NCBI GenBank assembly: GCA_024760905.1
Contig: CM045737.1
Location: 10,778,726 to 10,842,725 of the forward strand
DNA from: Plotosus lineatus
Lineage: Eukaryota; Chordata; Actinopteri; Siluriformes; Plotosidae
Reading direction: 5' to 3'
Length of the DNA stretch: 64,000 nucleotides
The position numbers and the translations under genes are program-made. The notes below the pieces were generated by a model. That model was not told the DNA's origin. It did not search any database and worked only from the letters and a program-made list of their open reading frames with translations. Positions 27,346 through 38,913 of this stretch are shown one piece after another (positions within the stretch are counted from its first letter, which is position 1; every line of letters starts with the position of its first letter).

Positions 27346-27858
27346 CACTGGATGATAATGATACATGTACGTATACATTAGTCAGTGGGGTCGATCCTGC
27401 TTTACGGAAATCGGTGGTCATGGGTGGGTCTCAGTCCCCATTAACCACAGAAAGTGAGGGATCTCTCTCTCTCTCATATACATATATATATATATATAGA
27501 TATGATAGAGAATAAATGTTAAATGAAAAGCAATAATCAGATCACTGCGGAAACAAGACAAGACGAGTCCATGTCAAGCACATGGTCATACACAAATAGA
27601 CAGAGGTGAAAAAAGACAATATCAAAAAGCGGTGCACACACCGCAAATTAAAAAAAAAAAGACTGGTGCCGATCTGTGATTTGCCACTATTTAAAAATAG
27701 TCCAAGTGCTTCCACCAGTCATAACACTGGAGGTAGGGCCAAGTTCAAGCTTGGCCTTCAGTGAAGCAGAAGCTGGGCCTACATACTGAGAACAACTTCC
27801 TTGGCATCATCAGCTATATCACTATCCTTAATAATAAAATCAAAAGAAGAAGAATTCA

Positions 27859-29275
27859 CTTACAGTCTTATGAAAAAGTATCTGAACCTTTTCAGATTTT
27901 TCACATTTCTGCATAAAATCACCATCAAATGGGATCTGATCTTTGTCAAAATCACACAGATGAAAAAACAGTGTCTGCTTTAACTAAAACCACCCAAACA
28001 TTTATAAGTTTTCATATTTTAATGAGGATAGCATGCAAATAATGACAGAAGGGGGAGGAATAAGTAACTGAACCATCACATTTAATATTTTGTGCCCCCC
28101 CCCTTGGCAGCAATAACTTTAACTGGATGCTTCCTGTAGCTGCAGATCAGTCTGGCACATCGATCAGGACTAATCTTGGCCCATTCTTCTTTACAAAACT
28201 GCTGTAGTTCAGTCAGATTCCTGGGATGTCTGGCATGAATCGCTGACTTGAGGTCATGCCACAGCATCTCAATGGGGTTCAAGTCTGGACTTTGACTTGG
28301 CCACTCCAGAACGTGTATTTTGTTCTTCTGAAACCATTCTGAAGTTGATTTACTTTTGTGCTTTGGATCATTGTCTTGTTGCAGCATCCATCCTCTTTTT
28401 AGCTTCAACTGTCTGACAGACAGCCTCAGGTTTTCCTGAAAAACATCCTGATAAACTTTTTAATTCATTTTTCCATTAATGATTGCAAGTTGTCCAGGCA
28501 GCAAAACAGCCCCAAACCATGATGCACCCTCCACCATGCTTCACGGTGGGGATGAGGTGTTGATGTTGGTGAGCTGTTCCATTTTTCCTCCACACAGGAT
28601 GTTGTGTGTTCCTCCCAAACAATTCAACTTTGGTTTCATCAGTCCACAAAATATTTTGCCAAAACTTCTGTGGAGTGTCCAAGTGCCTTTTTGCGAACAT
28701 TAAACGAGCAACAATGTTTGTTTTAGACAGCAGTGGCTTCCTCCTTGGACTCCTCCCATGAACACCATTCTTGGCGATTGTTTTACATATAGTTGATGTG
28801 TGCACAGAGATATTGGACTGTGCCAGTGATTTCTGTAAGTCTTTAGCAGACACTCTAGGTTTTTTTTTACCTCTCTGAGTATTCTACGCTGAACTCTTGG
28901 CGTCATCTTTGGTGGACGGCCACTCCTTGGGAGAGAAGCAACAGTGTCAAACCCTCTCCATTTGTAGACAACTTCTCTGACTGTTGATTGATGAACATCC
29001 AGACTTTTTGAGATGGTTTTGTATCCTTTCCCAGCTTTATACAAAAATCAACAATTCTTGATCGCAGGTCTTCAGACAGCTCTTTTGAGTGAGCCATGGT
29101 GCACATCAGACAATGCTTCTCATCAAGACAATTCTTACCAGGTGTGTGTTTTATAGTGGGCAGGGCAGCTTTAAGCCACTCATCAGTGATTGGGCACACA
29201 CCTGACTTAAACAGACTTTCTCCTGAGAAACGACAGTTTTCTCTGAACTGTTTTATTAAAATCTTTTTCAATTAT
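27859..29275 (-). mobile_element. Tc1-family DNA transposon, second family
   Basis: The left terminal region starts acagtcttatgaaaaagtat. The transposase lies on the minus strand. The matching right terminal repeat is not found; the sequence runs instead into the inverted repeat starting near 29268, so that end is lost or rearranged. Confidence 0.8.
28082..29098 (-). pseudogene. Tc1 transposase, broken
   Basis: Starts MAHSKELSEDLRSRIVD at about 29098. The helix-turn-helix continues in another frame (YKTISKSLDVHQSTVREVVY), then GRPPKMTPRVQRRILREV. The catalytic DDE parts are WTDETKVELFG, LQQDNDPKHKS and SPDLNPIEMLWHDLK, with GGGTKY at the end. At least three frame breaks and an in-frame truncation near 28490 show that it is dead. 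Confidence 0.9.
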
Positions 29276-30310
29276 TATTCCAGTACAGTACCTAAGTTCA
29301 TGTTTATATGTGAGATTTTATGTTCTGTAGCATGTTTAACAAATGATAACAAAAGGATAAACTTTATTACAGTACTCTTCATGTCCTTTGAGTGACGTCT
29401 CCAAGATGGCACTGCCCAGAGGGTGACGTCGCGGAATTCTCAGAGTCAAATTGTTTCTTTGTTCATGTTTTGCACTATGCTGGTCTACAACCGGTCGACT
29501 CTACTACAGCTATAAGATCGGAGTATCTTCAGGCGTGTATAACTAAGCACGCTCAACTGGGCTTCTCTTGTTAACTGGAGTGCGGCTAGCAGAACTAATA
29601 TGCTATGGTAGGCAGCTCAATGCGAGCCGCACCCCAGCCAACAATAAGCCCAGGTGGGAAGGGGCCGAACGACGACTCCGGCGCTTGGGATTGCAGGGGA
29701 TGAAGGCCGTGTAGCCGGCTGGTGCAATTGCCATATCGGGTGTACTCTCCTCGAGCCATGTTTCACAGAAACACAGTCCTGTAGATACCTCTGCGCTGCA
29801 ATCTGAGCATGAAGCTTGTCCATCTTGTTTCGCAGGGACTGAACATTTTCAAGTAGTATGGCCGGAAGTGCTAACCAAGCGCCGGAGACTCCGAGAACTC
29901 CGCCTGGGCTTATTGTTAGTCGGGGTGCGGTTAGCGTTGAGCTCCCATAGCATATTAGCCATGACCGAAGTTGTTGCGTGCTTAGTTGCCCGAAGCTGAA
30001 GCTGCTCATAGCTGTAGTAGGGTCGACCAATCGTAGATGAGCATAGTGCAAAACATGAACAAACAAATAAAACAAATTAAAACAAACAAAGAAACAATTT
30101 GACTCTGAGAACTCTGCGACGTTGCCCTCTAGGCAGCGCCATCTTGGAGACGTCACTCCAAGTTCAATGTAAAAGGACATGAAGCGTAATAAAGTTTATC
30201 CTTTTGGTATCATTTGTTAAACATGCTGCAGAACATAAAATCTCACGCACAAACCTTCCAATAATTAACGTAGGTACTGTACTGGAATAATAATTGAAAA
30301 AGACTTTAAA
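29268..30310. repeat. Large imperfect inverted repeat (about 300-bp arms)
   Basis: Bases from about 29268 (tttttcaattattattccag) to about 29560 recur in reverse complement from about 30310 back to about 29950, with a roughly 30-base insertion of aaac-type repeats in the right arm. The arms include a tgacgtctccaagatggc block and the DNA outside it. The centre holds a LINE-like coding fragment. Confidence 0.8.
29617..30165 (-). pseudogene. LINE 5' region / endonuclease start, rearranged
   Basis: The minus strand begins near 30160 at tgacgtctccaagatggc and reads on to LLENVQSLRNKMDKLHAQIA and AQRYLQDC, the start of a non-LTR endonuclease domain. A frame change then gives SRRVHPIWQLHQPA-like text. 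The rest of the element is missing, and its 5' part is repeated inverted at 29392-29600. Confidence 0.68.
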
Positions 30311-30339
30311 ACGAGTGCTTTACAACAGTATATGCTGTA

Positions 30340-30645
30340 TAATGTTTATATTTTATCATCAATAAAAATAAGAGTAAAAATTGAAAAGTTTTCTTAATCA
30401 TTACTATATTTTACGACATTAATATTGTATTAATGAGTACGACTGTCTATAGAATGTGTTTAAGAAGCATATTTTAGCGCACGGAATAGTTACATAGTAT
30501 TTTACTTCCGGCTGCTCATTCTCGCATGTGACGTGATACATGGGGTTTTACTTCCGGGTACAGAACTCGAGGATTATCTCGATTTGTGGGAGGGCTCGGA
30601 ACCGAACCCGTGTGATTGTCGATGGCCTACTGTACTTAGAAGCAT
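30340..30645. mobile_element. Tigger-type element end
   Basis: Same sequence as 63256-63555 and the inverse of 9361-13050, ending ggcctactgta. It contains the ttttacttccgg and tacatggggttttacttccg blocks. Only one end is present. Confidence 0.72.
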
Positions 30646-30664
30646 TATATTAAAGTATTTCAAT

Positions 30665-30838
30665 TTCAATTCATTTTCTGAACAGCTTAATCCTAATTGG
30701 GGTCAAGGGGAGGCTGTCGGCCAACTCAGCCAAGTCTGGGTGCGAGCAAAGTACACTCTGGACAGCTTGCCTGACCATCACAGGGCAGAAACATGCCGAC
30801 AGGTATGCAGCGATTTCCAGGAAAAGTCAGCAATGTTG
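30665..30838 (-). repeat. SINE tail (type B), head missing
   Basis: Minus-strand copy of the B tail and part of the core (cttaatcctaattggggtca, gtacactctggacagcttgc, gtcagcaatg). Confidence 0.75.
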
Positions 30839-31034
30839 TTGTTGTTGTAGTATCTTTTGTGATCGCTGTCCATAAAGCTAAACATAATAGCGACACATTA
30901 TAATCAGAGTTGTCATTTGTAGTGTGGTGGGCGGACCAGGAATGTGGTGGTATTGTGTAAAATTGGGCACACCCTCTTTGTTTTCCTTCATTCCTGTAAT
31001 TCGAGACCCACATGTCAAAATCAGAGACTGGGAG

Positions 31035-31650
31035 TATTGGGAGTATTGCTGGGTGAGTCTGAAGTGCGGCTTGGCTTAAGTGTCCGCCTAACCCTTAGGA
31101 TGACCCTTTTCATCCCAGAAGAGACTTAACCTGTACAGCTTACTTTCTTTGCCTTCAAGTTCCTTATCTCACCTGAGAATGCTTCTTCTTGAACCAGTTT
31201 AATGATAGCAAGTGCCGCATTTTCTATCTTGCTTTTTTCCTTCCTTCAAGTCTGGTGCTTTCATTGGTTCTATTCTTCTCACTCTTAAATCCTTTCAATC
31301 TGGCAACTGCTTTTAGACCAATCAGAGAATTTCTGTAGACGATCTAATAATGGTCTGTCTTCCTTTGCTTTGGTGTTTATACAAAAGACTACAAGTTTCT
31401 CTGCTTCTACTACCTTGACTTCTCCCACCTTGAGATCTCTATTAAGTAGCTCCTTCTGCCACAAGGACTTTTGACCTGTGCACCAATTTGAGTTGATGAG
31501 CAGTCAAAGTTCCAGAGTCATGATCCGCAGCATTGTCTTCCGAGGCATCATAGGCCCATTGTTCAGACTTAGTACTTGAGTTAATACTCTGTATGTGGTT
31601 GGCTACAAATATTTGAAATCTTCGACTCTTTGAAGAATGTTATGGTCTGC
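31035..31650 (-). pseudogene. BEL/Pao-like retrotransposon pol fragment
   Basis: The minus strand gives FVANHIQSINSSTKSEQWAY with the following DNAADH, then KVLWQKELLNRDLKVGEVKV, LLDRLQKFSDWSKAVARLKG and VQEEAFSGEIRNLKAKK-like text in shifting frames. This order (RNase H end, 'FLWxxE' block, integrase approach) is that of BEL/Pao pol. Stops and frameshifts are many and no LTRs were found. It is annotated only as a decayed remnant. Confidence 0.72.
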
Positions 31651-32372
31651 AGTTGACACTTTGCGTACTTCATTATAAAAACTCTGAACATCACTAGAAA
31701 GACTTGAGACATCACAAATAATATCATCTTGCATCGTTTGCTTTTCTCTGTTAGATTTCTGATTCTGGGCTGCTGCGGGTTTTTTTTTTCTTTTTCCTGC
31801 TTGAGTTTCATCTCTACTTGGTTGATCTTGTGTATTTTCACTGTCCCCTCACCTGACTTAGTGATTTACTTGTTTCTGACATATTTAAACCACTTCTTTA
31901 AGTTGACTAAATTCCACCAAGAACATACATAATACATACATTTTAACTGAATGAACTGTAAATGTCACATGTAAATGCTTAAAAACCATGAACTGAATGT
32001 TGTGCTCAGTAATTCTATTCAAAGGATTAAAAATGTACTTTAAAAACTTGGACATGAAACTTAAATAACAAATAGAACTTACTTATTGTTTCCAAAATCA
32101 CACATATTCAAAGTTTAACTTTAGATACAGTAAAACCTCCGCTGACGAACTTTTCGCCTCAAGAACATTAAATTCGCGAGCATATAGTCTCTGCTGACGA
32201 ACTAGTTTTCGGCGGACGAACCAAACCACGCGGTCGAACGGCGCCACGGTGGCGGCCACGAGAAGCTGACGCACGCTCACGGCGTCCCAGTTCGTCACCC
32301 CCTTTCTTTGAGTGCGGACATGGTTTGTGTTTGATAGACATTTTGGACCATATTGAGTGTACTTTTGCTATT

Positions 32373-32896
32373 ATGGGACCGAAAAAGACCCCACCACAGG
32401 CTAGTGTTAAGCCTAACACGTAGTGGTTAGCACGTCCGCCTCACAGCAAGAAGGCCCGGGTTCGATTCCCGGCCTGGGCGTTTCTGTGTGGAGTTTGCAT
32501 GTTCTCCCCGTGCTTGTGTGGGTTTCCTCCGGGTGCTCCGGTTTCCTCCCACAATCCAAAGACATGCACTGTAGGTTAATTGGCCGTTCTAAATTAGGGA
32601 CTACAGATGGAAACTAGCTATTAAGCTATAATCTGGTACAGTACATCTCTGTCTCTATGAGCTTAATGTTCCTGTACATTGTCCCTTAAATAAATAAATA
32701 AATAAAATAAGAAGACATTAAAGAAAATTACGATCGAGCAGAAGAAGGAGATCATTGAAAAACACGAACGAGGTGTGCGTTTGTGTGACTCAGCGTCCCA
32801 GTACCAGTACGCTAAGTCTACCATTGCTACCATCCTTAAGAACAAGGAAGCTATTAAGGGTGCGTGTGTGGCTAAGGGTGTTTCTGTGTTGTCTAA
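32373..32896 (+). pseudogene. pogo/Tigger transposase N-terminus split by a SINE
   Basis: First part 32373-32417: MGPKKTPPQASVKPN. Second part 32709-32896, in one frame: KKTLKKITIEQKKEIIEKHE, then SASQYQYAKSTIATILKNKE, a CENP-B-type helix-turn-helix. The intervening 32418-32708 is a family 2 SINE. The DDE catalytic part is absent. Confidence 0.82.
32418..32708 (+). repeat. tRNA-headed SINE, family 2 (well preserved)
   Basis: Head gtagtggttagcacgtccgc and B box ggttcgattcccgg, then the tttctgtgtggagtttgcat and cctcccacaatccaaagaca blocks, and a (taaa)n tail. It is inserted in the pogo/Tigger ORF. Confidence 0.9.
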
Positions 32897-33102
32897 GCAC
32901 ATTTATTATACATAAAATAAGGTATATTTTTGTGTAGTTTTAAGGCTTATTTAGTAGAAAATTATGTTTTATGGGGACCTGGGAACGGATTATTCTCATT
33001 TTAATGGTTTCTTATGGGAAATAAATGTTCGGAAGACGAACTTTTCGCCTTACACACACTTTCTGGAACCAATTATGTTCGTGAGCTGAGGTTATCACTG
33101 TA

Positions 33103-34070
33103 TATAAATGGGTCTATGAACAGCAAGAATTATGTAAATTAAAATGAGCAAATAAGTCAAAACTTTTGTCACTACGTACACCATGTTAAACTTTATTCAC
33201 AGTAAAATCACTGAGCAAACCTTTACAAAGCCTCCGTCTTCTTAAATCACTCTCGACTGAGTTTCAAAACTCTTTAAAACTCCTTACAACTGTGTGCTGC
33301 TTTTTACTTTCTGTGATGTGTAACGCTTGTTTACTGTTCTTTTGCAGTCCTCTACTGCTTCAGCATTGTAAGCAGAATCTGGCGGCCTTCCAGTTTTTAA
33401 ACTTGCTGCTCCAACTCGTGTCTATGAACAGTTTTAGTTTTCACTGTAACACCTTTCAGGCAAAGGCGTTCATTTAAACAATTTCTATCATCTATATATA
33501 ACTTTCCAGGACCTTCACACATGCATAGACTTTCAAACCAAACAATTTACACAAAATTATATTATATCTAACATATATAACAATTACTCGTTGTGCTTAA
33601 TTGCCTAAATGTGTCTGCATTTAATCAACTTAAAACAAATAACAAATAAACTTATCCACTTTAAATCTTAAATTCTTTTTGTTGATCGGTATAAAACAGG
33701 TCGGGGTAAATCTGAGGCAGAATTAATGCAGCTCATTATTGAGGGTGGACCTCGAAGTATAAGTTGTGCAACAAATAAGAGGGAAGGTAAGGGAGGAGAA
33801 GACACAAGTAGAGGAGAAGAAAAGAAAAGAGAGCAGTCCAGGCAAGTAAAATCTACACTTCAGTGAAAGATGTTTGTGAATGAAATTTAACATGTTATGA
33901 AATTAATTGTAAATGTAATTGAGGTTAACATACGTGCAGGAGATTAAATATTTCTCGCACTTAATCATTAGGGCATTGTGACTGGGAAATTCGCTAGTTG
34001 TTTTTGGGTGTACGTTTGGGTGTGCGTGTTCCTAAGAGTTTATGATCATTGTTTTATCCGTTACTTTTGC

Positions 34071-34103
<33 letters not shown>

Positions 34104-34980
34104 TATTGTTATTATTGAAATGTACGAGAAAATGGATTACTCAGCTGATTTGTGGCTAGGTATTTCATGAGATGCTGAATGTTGAAGTTATGTATTTTAT
34201 GTGCTTTTTTTAAACTTTTTTTTCACTGCCTTACTGACAAGTTAAAATGAATCAGTAAGTTCAACAAGTTCCCAAATCCATGAAACTCCGACTTTTTACA
34301 GTCGAAGGCTTTTATGATTTTTCTCAGGATATTGCCATTGTCTTTGCCTTATAACCTTAACACCTTTATTACTTATGATACAAATTTTTACTATATACAA
34401 ATCACAAAATGATGTGGCAAATTACTTTTTTTGTTTCCGGTGGGTAGCCAATTAAAGACAGACGAGTTGGACCTTTTTTGAATTAACCATTAAAAATTTA
34501 CAGAGAAAGGACAAAAAGAATGACAAGTGTAATCATAATGATGTTTATTTCAAAACTTTATATTCAATGAACATACAGATAACCAGTTTTGGTTTCCAAC
34601 TGCATACATGCTGAGGTTTCACACCCCTATCCATTGTTTTTCGGGGGGGGGGGGGATTAAGGAGTGTCGGAAAATAGTTTCTGTTGTCAAGAAAAACACT
34701 TTCAAACTTTACATGAACTGATTCTATGCACATATGTGACTGGTCACCAGCTTATCCAGGAAAGCCCGTGCCTCTTCTGAAAGGTACCTGGCAAATTTCT
34801 GTATGTCCTGATATTTTTGCTCAGTCTAAAGAGCTTGTTGTGAATAAGTAATAGCCCTGACATTAGGCTTTAACACCACTATTGCAACCTATATGTTAAC
34901 GTTAAAGTTCATGTAATCTCACTTGCATGAAAGAAGACAAACTTGTTTTCTATTTGTGTTTAACTTGCATAAGACAATGA
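33103..34980. other. AT-rich intergenic DNA without recognised genes
   Basis: I see only an (ATC)n tract at about 34073-34103, a poly-G run at 34646-34656 and short chance ORFs. No TE family or gene is recognised. Confidence 0.55.
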
Positions 34981-34985
34981 TGAGA

Positions 34986-35152
34986 TTTCCTTTCGGCGTT
35001 TCCCTTTATCAGGGTTCGCCACGTTTGATTTGGCATCGGTTTTTACGTCGGCTACCCTTCCTGACATAACCATTTAGCAAGGGACAGAAACACGCTGACG
35101 GCTTTGCAGCCTGCTGTTTACGAAAGTCAGCAATGGTTCTTTTACGTGAAAA
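34986..35152 (-). repeat. SINE with RTE-like tail (tail A), truncated
   Basis: Minus-strand copy starting from the 3' end cctttcggcgtttcccttta, through the gtcggctacccttcctgaca block to agtcagcaatggttctttta. The head is missing. Confidence 0.8.
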
Positions 35153-35195
35153 AATTCATGCTTGTTAAGCATTCAATGTCAACATGTGTCATTAG

Positions 35196-35197
<2 letters not shown>

Positions 35198-35227
<30 letters not shown>

Positions 35228-36075
35228 CAGCTTTATTAATCTCACAATGGAGAAATTCACTGTTACAGGCTCTTGAGGTACTATCAGTAGGGGGTGCAAA
35301 AATAGATACAAGTACAAACATACACACGTACCTATATATTATATAAGTAAATAAATAAATAGATACATAAATAGTATAAATTAATAAACAATAAAAGAAA
35401 AGAATGGAGCAACTTTGTAGACTGGCCTATATTAAAGTGTAATGTATCTGAGTGCAGAGTAGATGGGTTGATATGGTTCACAGTCAGTGGGGTAGATGTG
35501 GTTGATTAAAGTGCGCGGGGTTTTTATTGCACATAACCGGTATTTTCACAGACAGTTACAAAGTGGCGTTGGACAGTCTGATAGCGGTGGGAATGAACGA
35601 CCTGCGGTAGCGCTCCTTCCTGCACTGAGGATGTCTCAGTCGTCCACTGAAGGAGCTGCTCAGCTCCTCGACAGTCTGGTGCAGTGGGTGAGAGCTGTTG
35701 TCCATGATGGATGTGAGCTTTGCTACCATCCTCCTCTCACTCACCTCCTCCACAGAGTCCAGTGGGCAGCCGAGGACAGAGCTGGCCCTCCTGACCAGCT
35801 TGTTCAGTCTCTTCCTGTGCCGCTCTGTGCTGCCCGGGGCCCAGCAGATGGCAGCGTAGAGGATTGCAGAGGCTACCACAGAGTCATAAAAAGTCCTGAG
35901 CAGAGGTCTGCATACGCCTAAGGACCTGAGTCTCCTCAGAAGGTGGAGGCGACTCTGGCCCTTCTTGTACAGGGCGTTGGTGTTGTGGGACCAGTCCAGT
36001 TTATTGTTAAGGTGAACACCCAGGTACTTGAAACTGTCCACTGTCTCAATGTCCTGTCCCTGGATGTTCACTAGT

Positions 36076-36108
<33 letters not shown>

Positions 36109-36215
36109 CGAGTGCTTCTCCTGAAGTCGACCACCATCTCCTTCGTCTTCCTAGTGTTCAAGCACAGGTGGTTGCGCTCACACCAGTCCACGAAGTCAAC
36201 GATGATCAGATATTG
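35198..36215 (-). mobile_element. Rex1/L2-like LINE, RT C-terminal half
   Basis: One long open frame on the minus strand (about 36191-35556) reads MDWCERNHLCLNTRKTKEMV, FKYLGVHLNNKLDWSHNT, YKKGQSRLHLLRRLRSLG and RYRRSFIPTAIRLSN. This is the RT thumb and C-terminal region of a very common fish LINE. The 3' end is a (GATAA)n tail at 35198-35227 in + reading. The 5' end is truncated. A (GT)n tract at 36078-36107 expanded inside the ORF without breaking the frame. Confidence 0.88.
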
Positions 36216-36397
36216 TGTAAACTTTGGTTTAAATGTTGCAAGGAAAGGCTACAGAAATATATGGAACTGCAAAGAATCTGATCTCAATCGCAAGTTAAGA
36301 GGACAAATAGATGGCTATGATAAAGAAGACAAAAAGACTTTAATTCCTAATATTTTTGGCTAGTGTCATCAGATCACACCAATAACCTTGTTATATT

Positions 36398-37275
36398 GTG
36401 CATCAAGGGTCAGCTCTCAGCCCCTTCTTGTTTGCTATGGTGATGGACAGGCTAACAGACGAGGTTAGACAAGAATCTCCATGGACTATGATGTTTGCAG
36501 ATGACATCGTGATCTGTAGTGAGAGCAGAGACCAAGTGGAGGAAAATCTAGAGAGGTGGAGGTATGCCCTGGAAAGGAGAGGAATGAAGGTTAGCCTCAG
36601 AAAATCAGAATACATGTGTGTGAATGAGAAGGACCCAAGAGGAACTTTGAGGTTACAGGGGGCAGAGATAAAGAAGGTGGAGGATTTTAAGTACTTAGGC
36701 TCAACAATCCAGAGCAATGGAGAGTGTGGAAAAGAGGTGAAGAAGCGCGTGCAGGCAGGTTGGAATGGTTGGAGAAAAGTGTCTGGTGTGATGTGTGATA
36801 GGAGAGTATCGGCAAGAATGAAGGGAAAGGTGTACAAGGCGGTGATGAGGCCAGCAATGTTGTATGGTTTAGAGACAGTGGCCCTGGGGAAAAGACAGGA
36901 GTCAGAGTTGGAGGTAGCAGAGATGAAAATGTTGAGGTTCTCTTTGGGAGTAACGAGGATGGATAGGATCAGAAATGAGTACATCAGAGGGACAGCACAT
37001 GTTAGATGTTTTGGAGACAAAGTCAGAGAGGCTAGATTGAGATGGTTTGGACATGTACAGAGGAGGGATAGTGAGTATATTGGTCGTAGGATGCTGAGGT
37101 TGGAACTACCAGGCAAAAGGCCCAGAGGAAGACCAAAGAGAAGATTTATGGATGCGGTGAAGGCGGACATGAAGGTCATTGGAGTAAGAGTAGAAGATGC
37201 AGAGGATAGGGAGAGATGGAGGCAGATCATTTGCTGTGGCGACCCCTGAAAGGAAAAGCCGAAAGGAAAAGAAGA
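36398..37275 (+). mobile_element. RTE 3' half (RTE-2), single open frame
   Basis: 5'-truncated RTE copy starting at the HQGSALSPFLF motif and ending at the usual gccgaaaggaaaagaag. It is flanked by a short attgtg repeat (about 36392-36397 and after 37275). The frame from 36398 to 37249 is open for 283 residues with an intact FADD (MMFADDIVICSES), so it is younger or better kept than RTE-1. Confidence 0.88.
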
Positions 37276-37769
37276 TTGTGACAGTGGAAAATTAACATGA
37301 ATATTGGCATGTTTTAGAAGAGGTTTAGATTATGCACTGCTTTCTAAGCAGGGTTGTGGCTAGATGGATATGAATTTTGTTGTTATATTTGTGTTTTTTA
37401 AACACCAAGGCGCAGGTTCACATCCCAGTGCACAAATTGTAATTGAAAACTATAGTTATTCATTGTTGCTCTTTGACTCATATTTTTAGATACCACATGT
37501 GTTTTACTTTATTGTGCAGTAAGGTGGAACATCAGACATCTTGGAACGAGAGTAGTCATCTTAAAAATTTTGTAGAAGTCATATAGATGTAGGGTAAATG
37601 TTGGCAGAAACAGGTGGAGTGGAAGCATCTGAAAGCCAGTGTCACCGGTTATCATGAAAGCCAGTTCAACCAGAACACTGAAAATCAACTGCGGTGGAAT
37701 ATAGGACTTGTTTTATCTTGTGTTGCTGGAAAGGTTTTCACAGAATATGAATTAATTCGATAAAATGAG
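37276..37769. other. Unrecognised intergenic stretch
   Basis: No gene or known repeat recognised between the RTE 3' half and the next RTE fragment. Confidence 0.5.
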
Positions 37770-38913
37770 GAGAACCAGGTGGAAAGGGAGCAAGGCTAGA
37801 AGCTTAGGAGCAGGATTTAAGATGTTTTAGCATCGTGTGGATGGGAAGAGAAATGGAGTAGGAGTCATCTTGAAGGAGGGGTTTGTAAGGAATGTTCTAG
37901 AACAATGGTTCCTAACCTGGGTTCAAGCGAACCCTAGGGGTACGGCGAGTCAGTCTCAGGGGTTCGGCGGCGGTCAAGACACACACCTGACTCATATTCA
38001 TGACGACACGCCCTGCTTGGCCATCACTGGCTGCAGGTGATCACGCTACATTGCTTGGCCAATCTGTGCTGCAGGAAATTTGGTGTTGTGATGGTACGTT
38101 GTGTGATTTCTTTCTTAATATTTTAATCCATACTGTGTTGAGTAAAAAAAGAAAGTGGTCGGACGAATATGTACAACATGGATTCATATATATAACAGAA
38201 CGTGATATTAGTTGGAGTCCTATCTGCATGATTTGCAAAGTAGGATCAACACTGTGCTGACTGACACGTACTGACACGTACATGTATGTGTACATATAAT
38301 ATCTATAAATACATACAGTATTCAATACTATAAATGCTTATAATAATGATTAAACATTCAAAAATAATGCAGATGTAGTAAATAAAACAAATACACACAC
38401 ATACAGACCCACGCGAGCTCTCGCACTCAGATGCGCACTTCACATAAAAATGTAAGTAGGTGTGATGGGGGAGTTCATGCATTGTATTGGTTTTGTTCTT
38501 TGAACACAGTGATGTTAATGCACGGTTCATTTTGGTGCCCCAGTAAAAACATATACCTATATCTTGAATTTGAAAAAAAAAATCATATTTTATTTTTCAC
38601 TAAAGAAGGGTTCAGTGAATAAGCATATGAAACTGGTGGGGTTCAGTACCGGCAACAAGCTTAAGAACCACTGCTCTAGAAGTAAAAAGAGTGGTTCAAT
38701 GTTGTTCTAGCTAGAAGAGAAGGAGATGTTCTGGAGTGAGTTAGATGAAGTGATGCAGAGTACCCCCAGAGGTGAAAGAGTGGTCATTGGGGCAGACATC
38801 ACTGAACATGGACGAAGCAGTGATGGGCAGGATTGGTATCCAGGACAAGAACACAGAAGGACAGATAATGATAGATTTTGCAAAAAGGATGGAAATGGCT
38901 TTGGTAAATCTCT
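37770..38913 (+). mobile_element. RTE endonuclease fragment (RTE-3), split by a hAT element
   Basis: 37770-37902 and 38682-38913 align with adjoining parts of the RTE endonuclease (RNGVGVILKEGFVRNVLE, then MQSTPRGERVVIG). The break is a hAT-like insertion. The fragment is truncated at both ends, and its 3' side joins Tc1 sequence directly at 38914. Confidence 0.82.
37903..38673. mobile_element. hAT-like element with 8-bp target duplication
   Basis: Flanks ttctagaa (37895-37902) and ctctagaa (38674-38681) differ at one base. Ends: caatggttcctaacctggg on the left, and cagtggttcttaag in minus-strand reading on the right. No transposase. It includes a reversed piece of the 14782-15200 element family. 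A related but opposite copy is at 48391-48950. Confidence 0.82.

Larger units (their letters stand above)
20664..27470. mobile_element. Inverted-repeat element split by a nested insertion stack
   Basis: A second copy of the 14782-15200 family. Its pieces at about 20664-20797, 21135-21436, 27220-27250 and 27346-27470 align in order with the intact copy. The intervening DNA is a SINE, a 5.8-kb LINE and a short LINE fragment, and the LINE itself holds three further insertions. Confidence 0.75.
32128..33100 (+). mobile_element. pogo/Tigger DNA transposon, internally deleted
   Basis: TA-flanked (32126-32127 and 33101-33102). Left end cagtaaaacctccgctgacg, inverted right end acctcagctcacgaacat in minus-strand reading. 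It carries the start of a transposase and then passes straight to the 3' end (cttatgggaaataaatgttc), so the DDE region has been deleted. A SINE lies within the ORF. Confidence 0.88.

Noticed and set aside
32423..32617. Short ORF overlapping a tRNA-like head
   Set aside because: It is a frame through a SINE; the same peptide appears at other SINE copies (for example on the minus strand at 48618-48839).
36403..37230. 275-codon open frame on the minus strand
   Set aside because: It is the antisense shadow of the RTE-2 RT frame; its Leu/Ser/Thr-rich text has no family motif, and the same shadow appears opposite RTE-1 and RTE-4.
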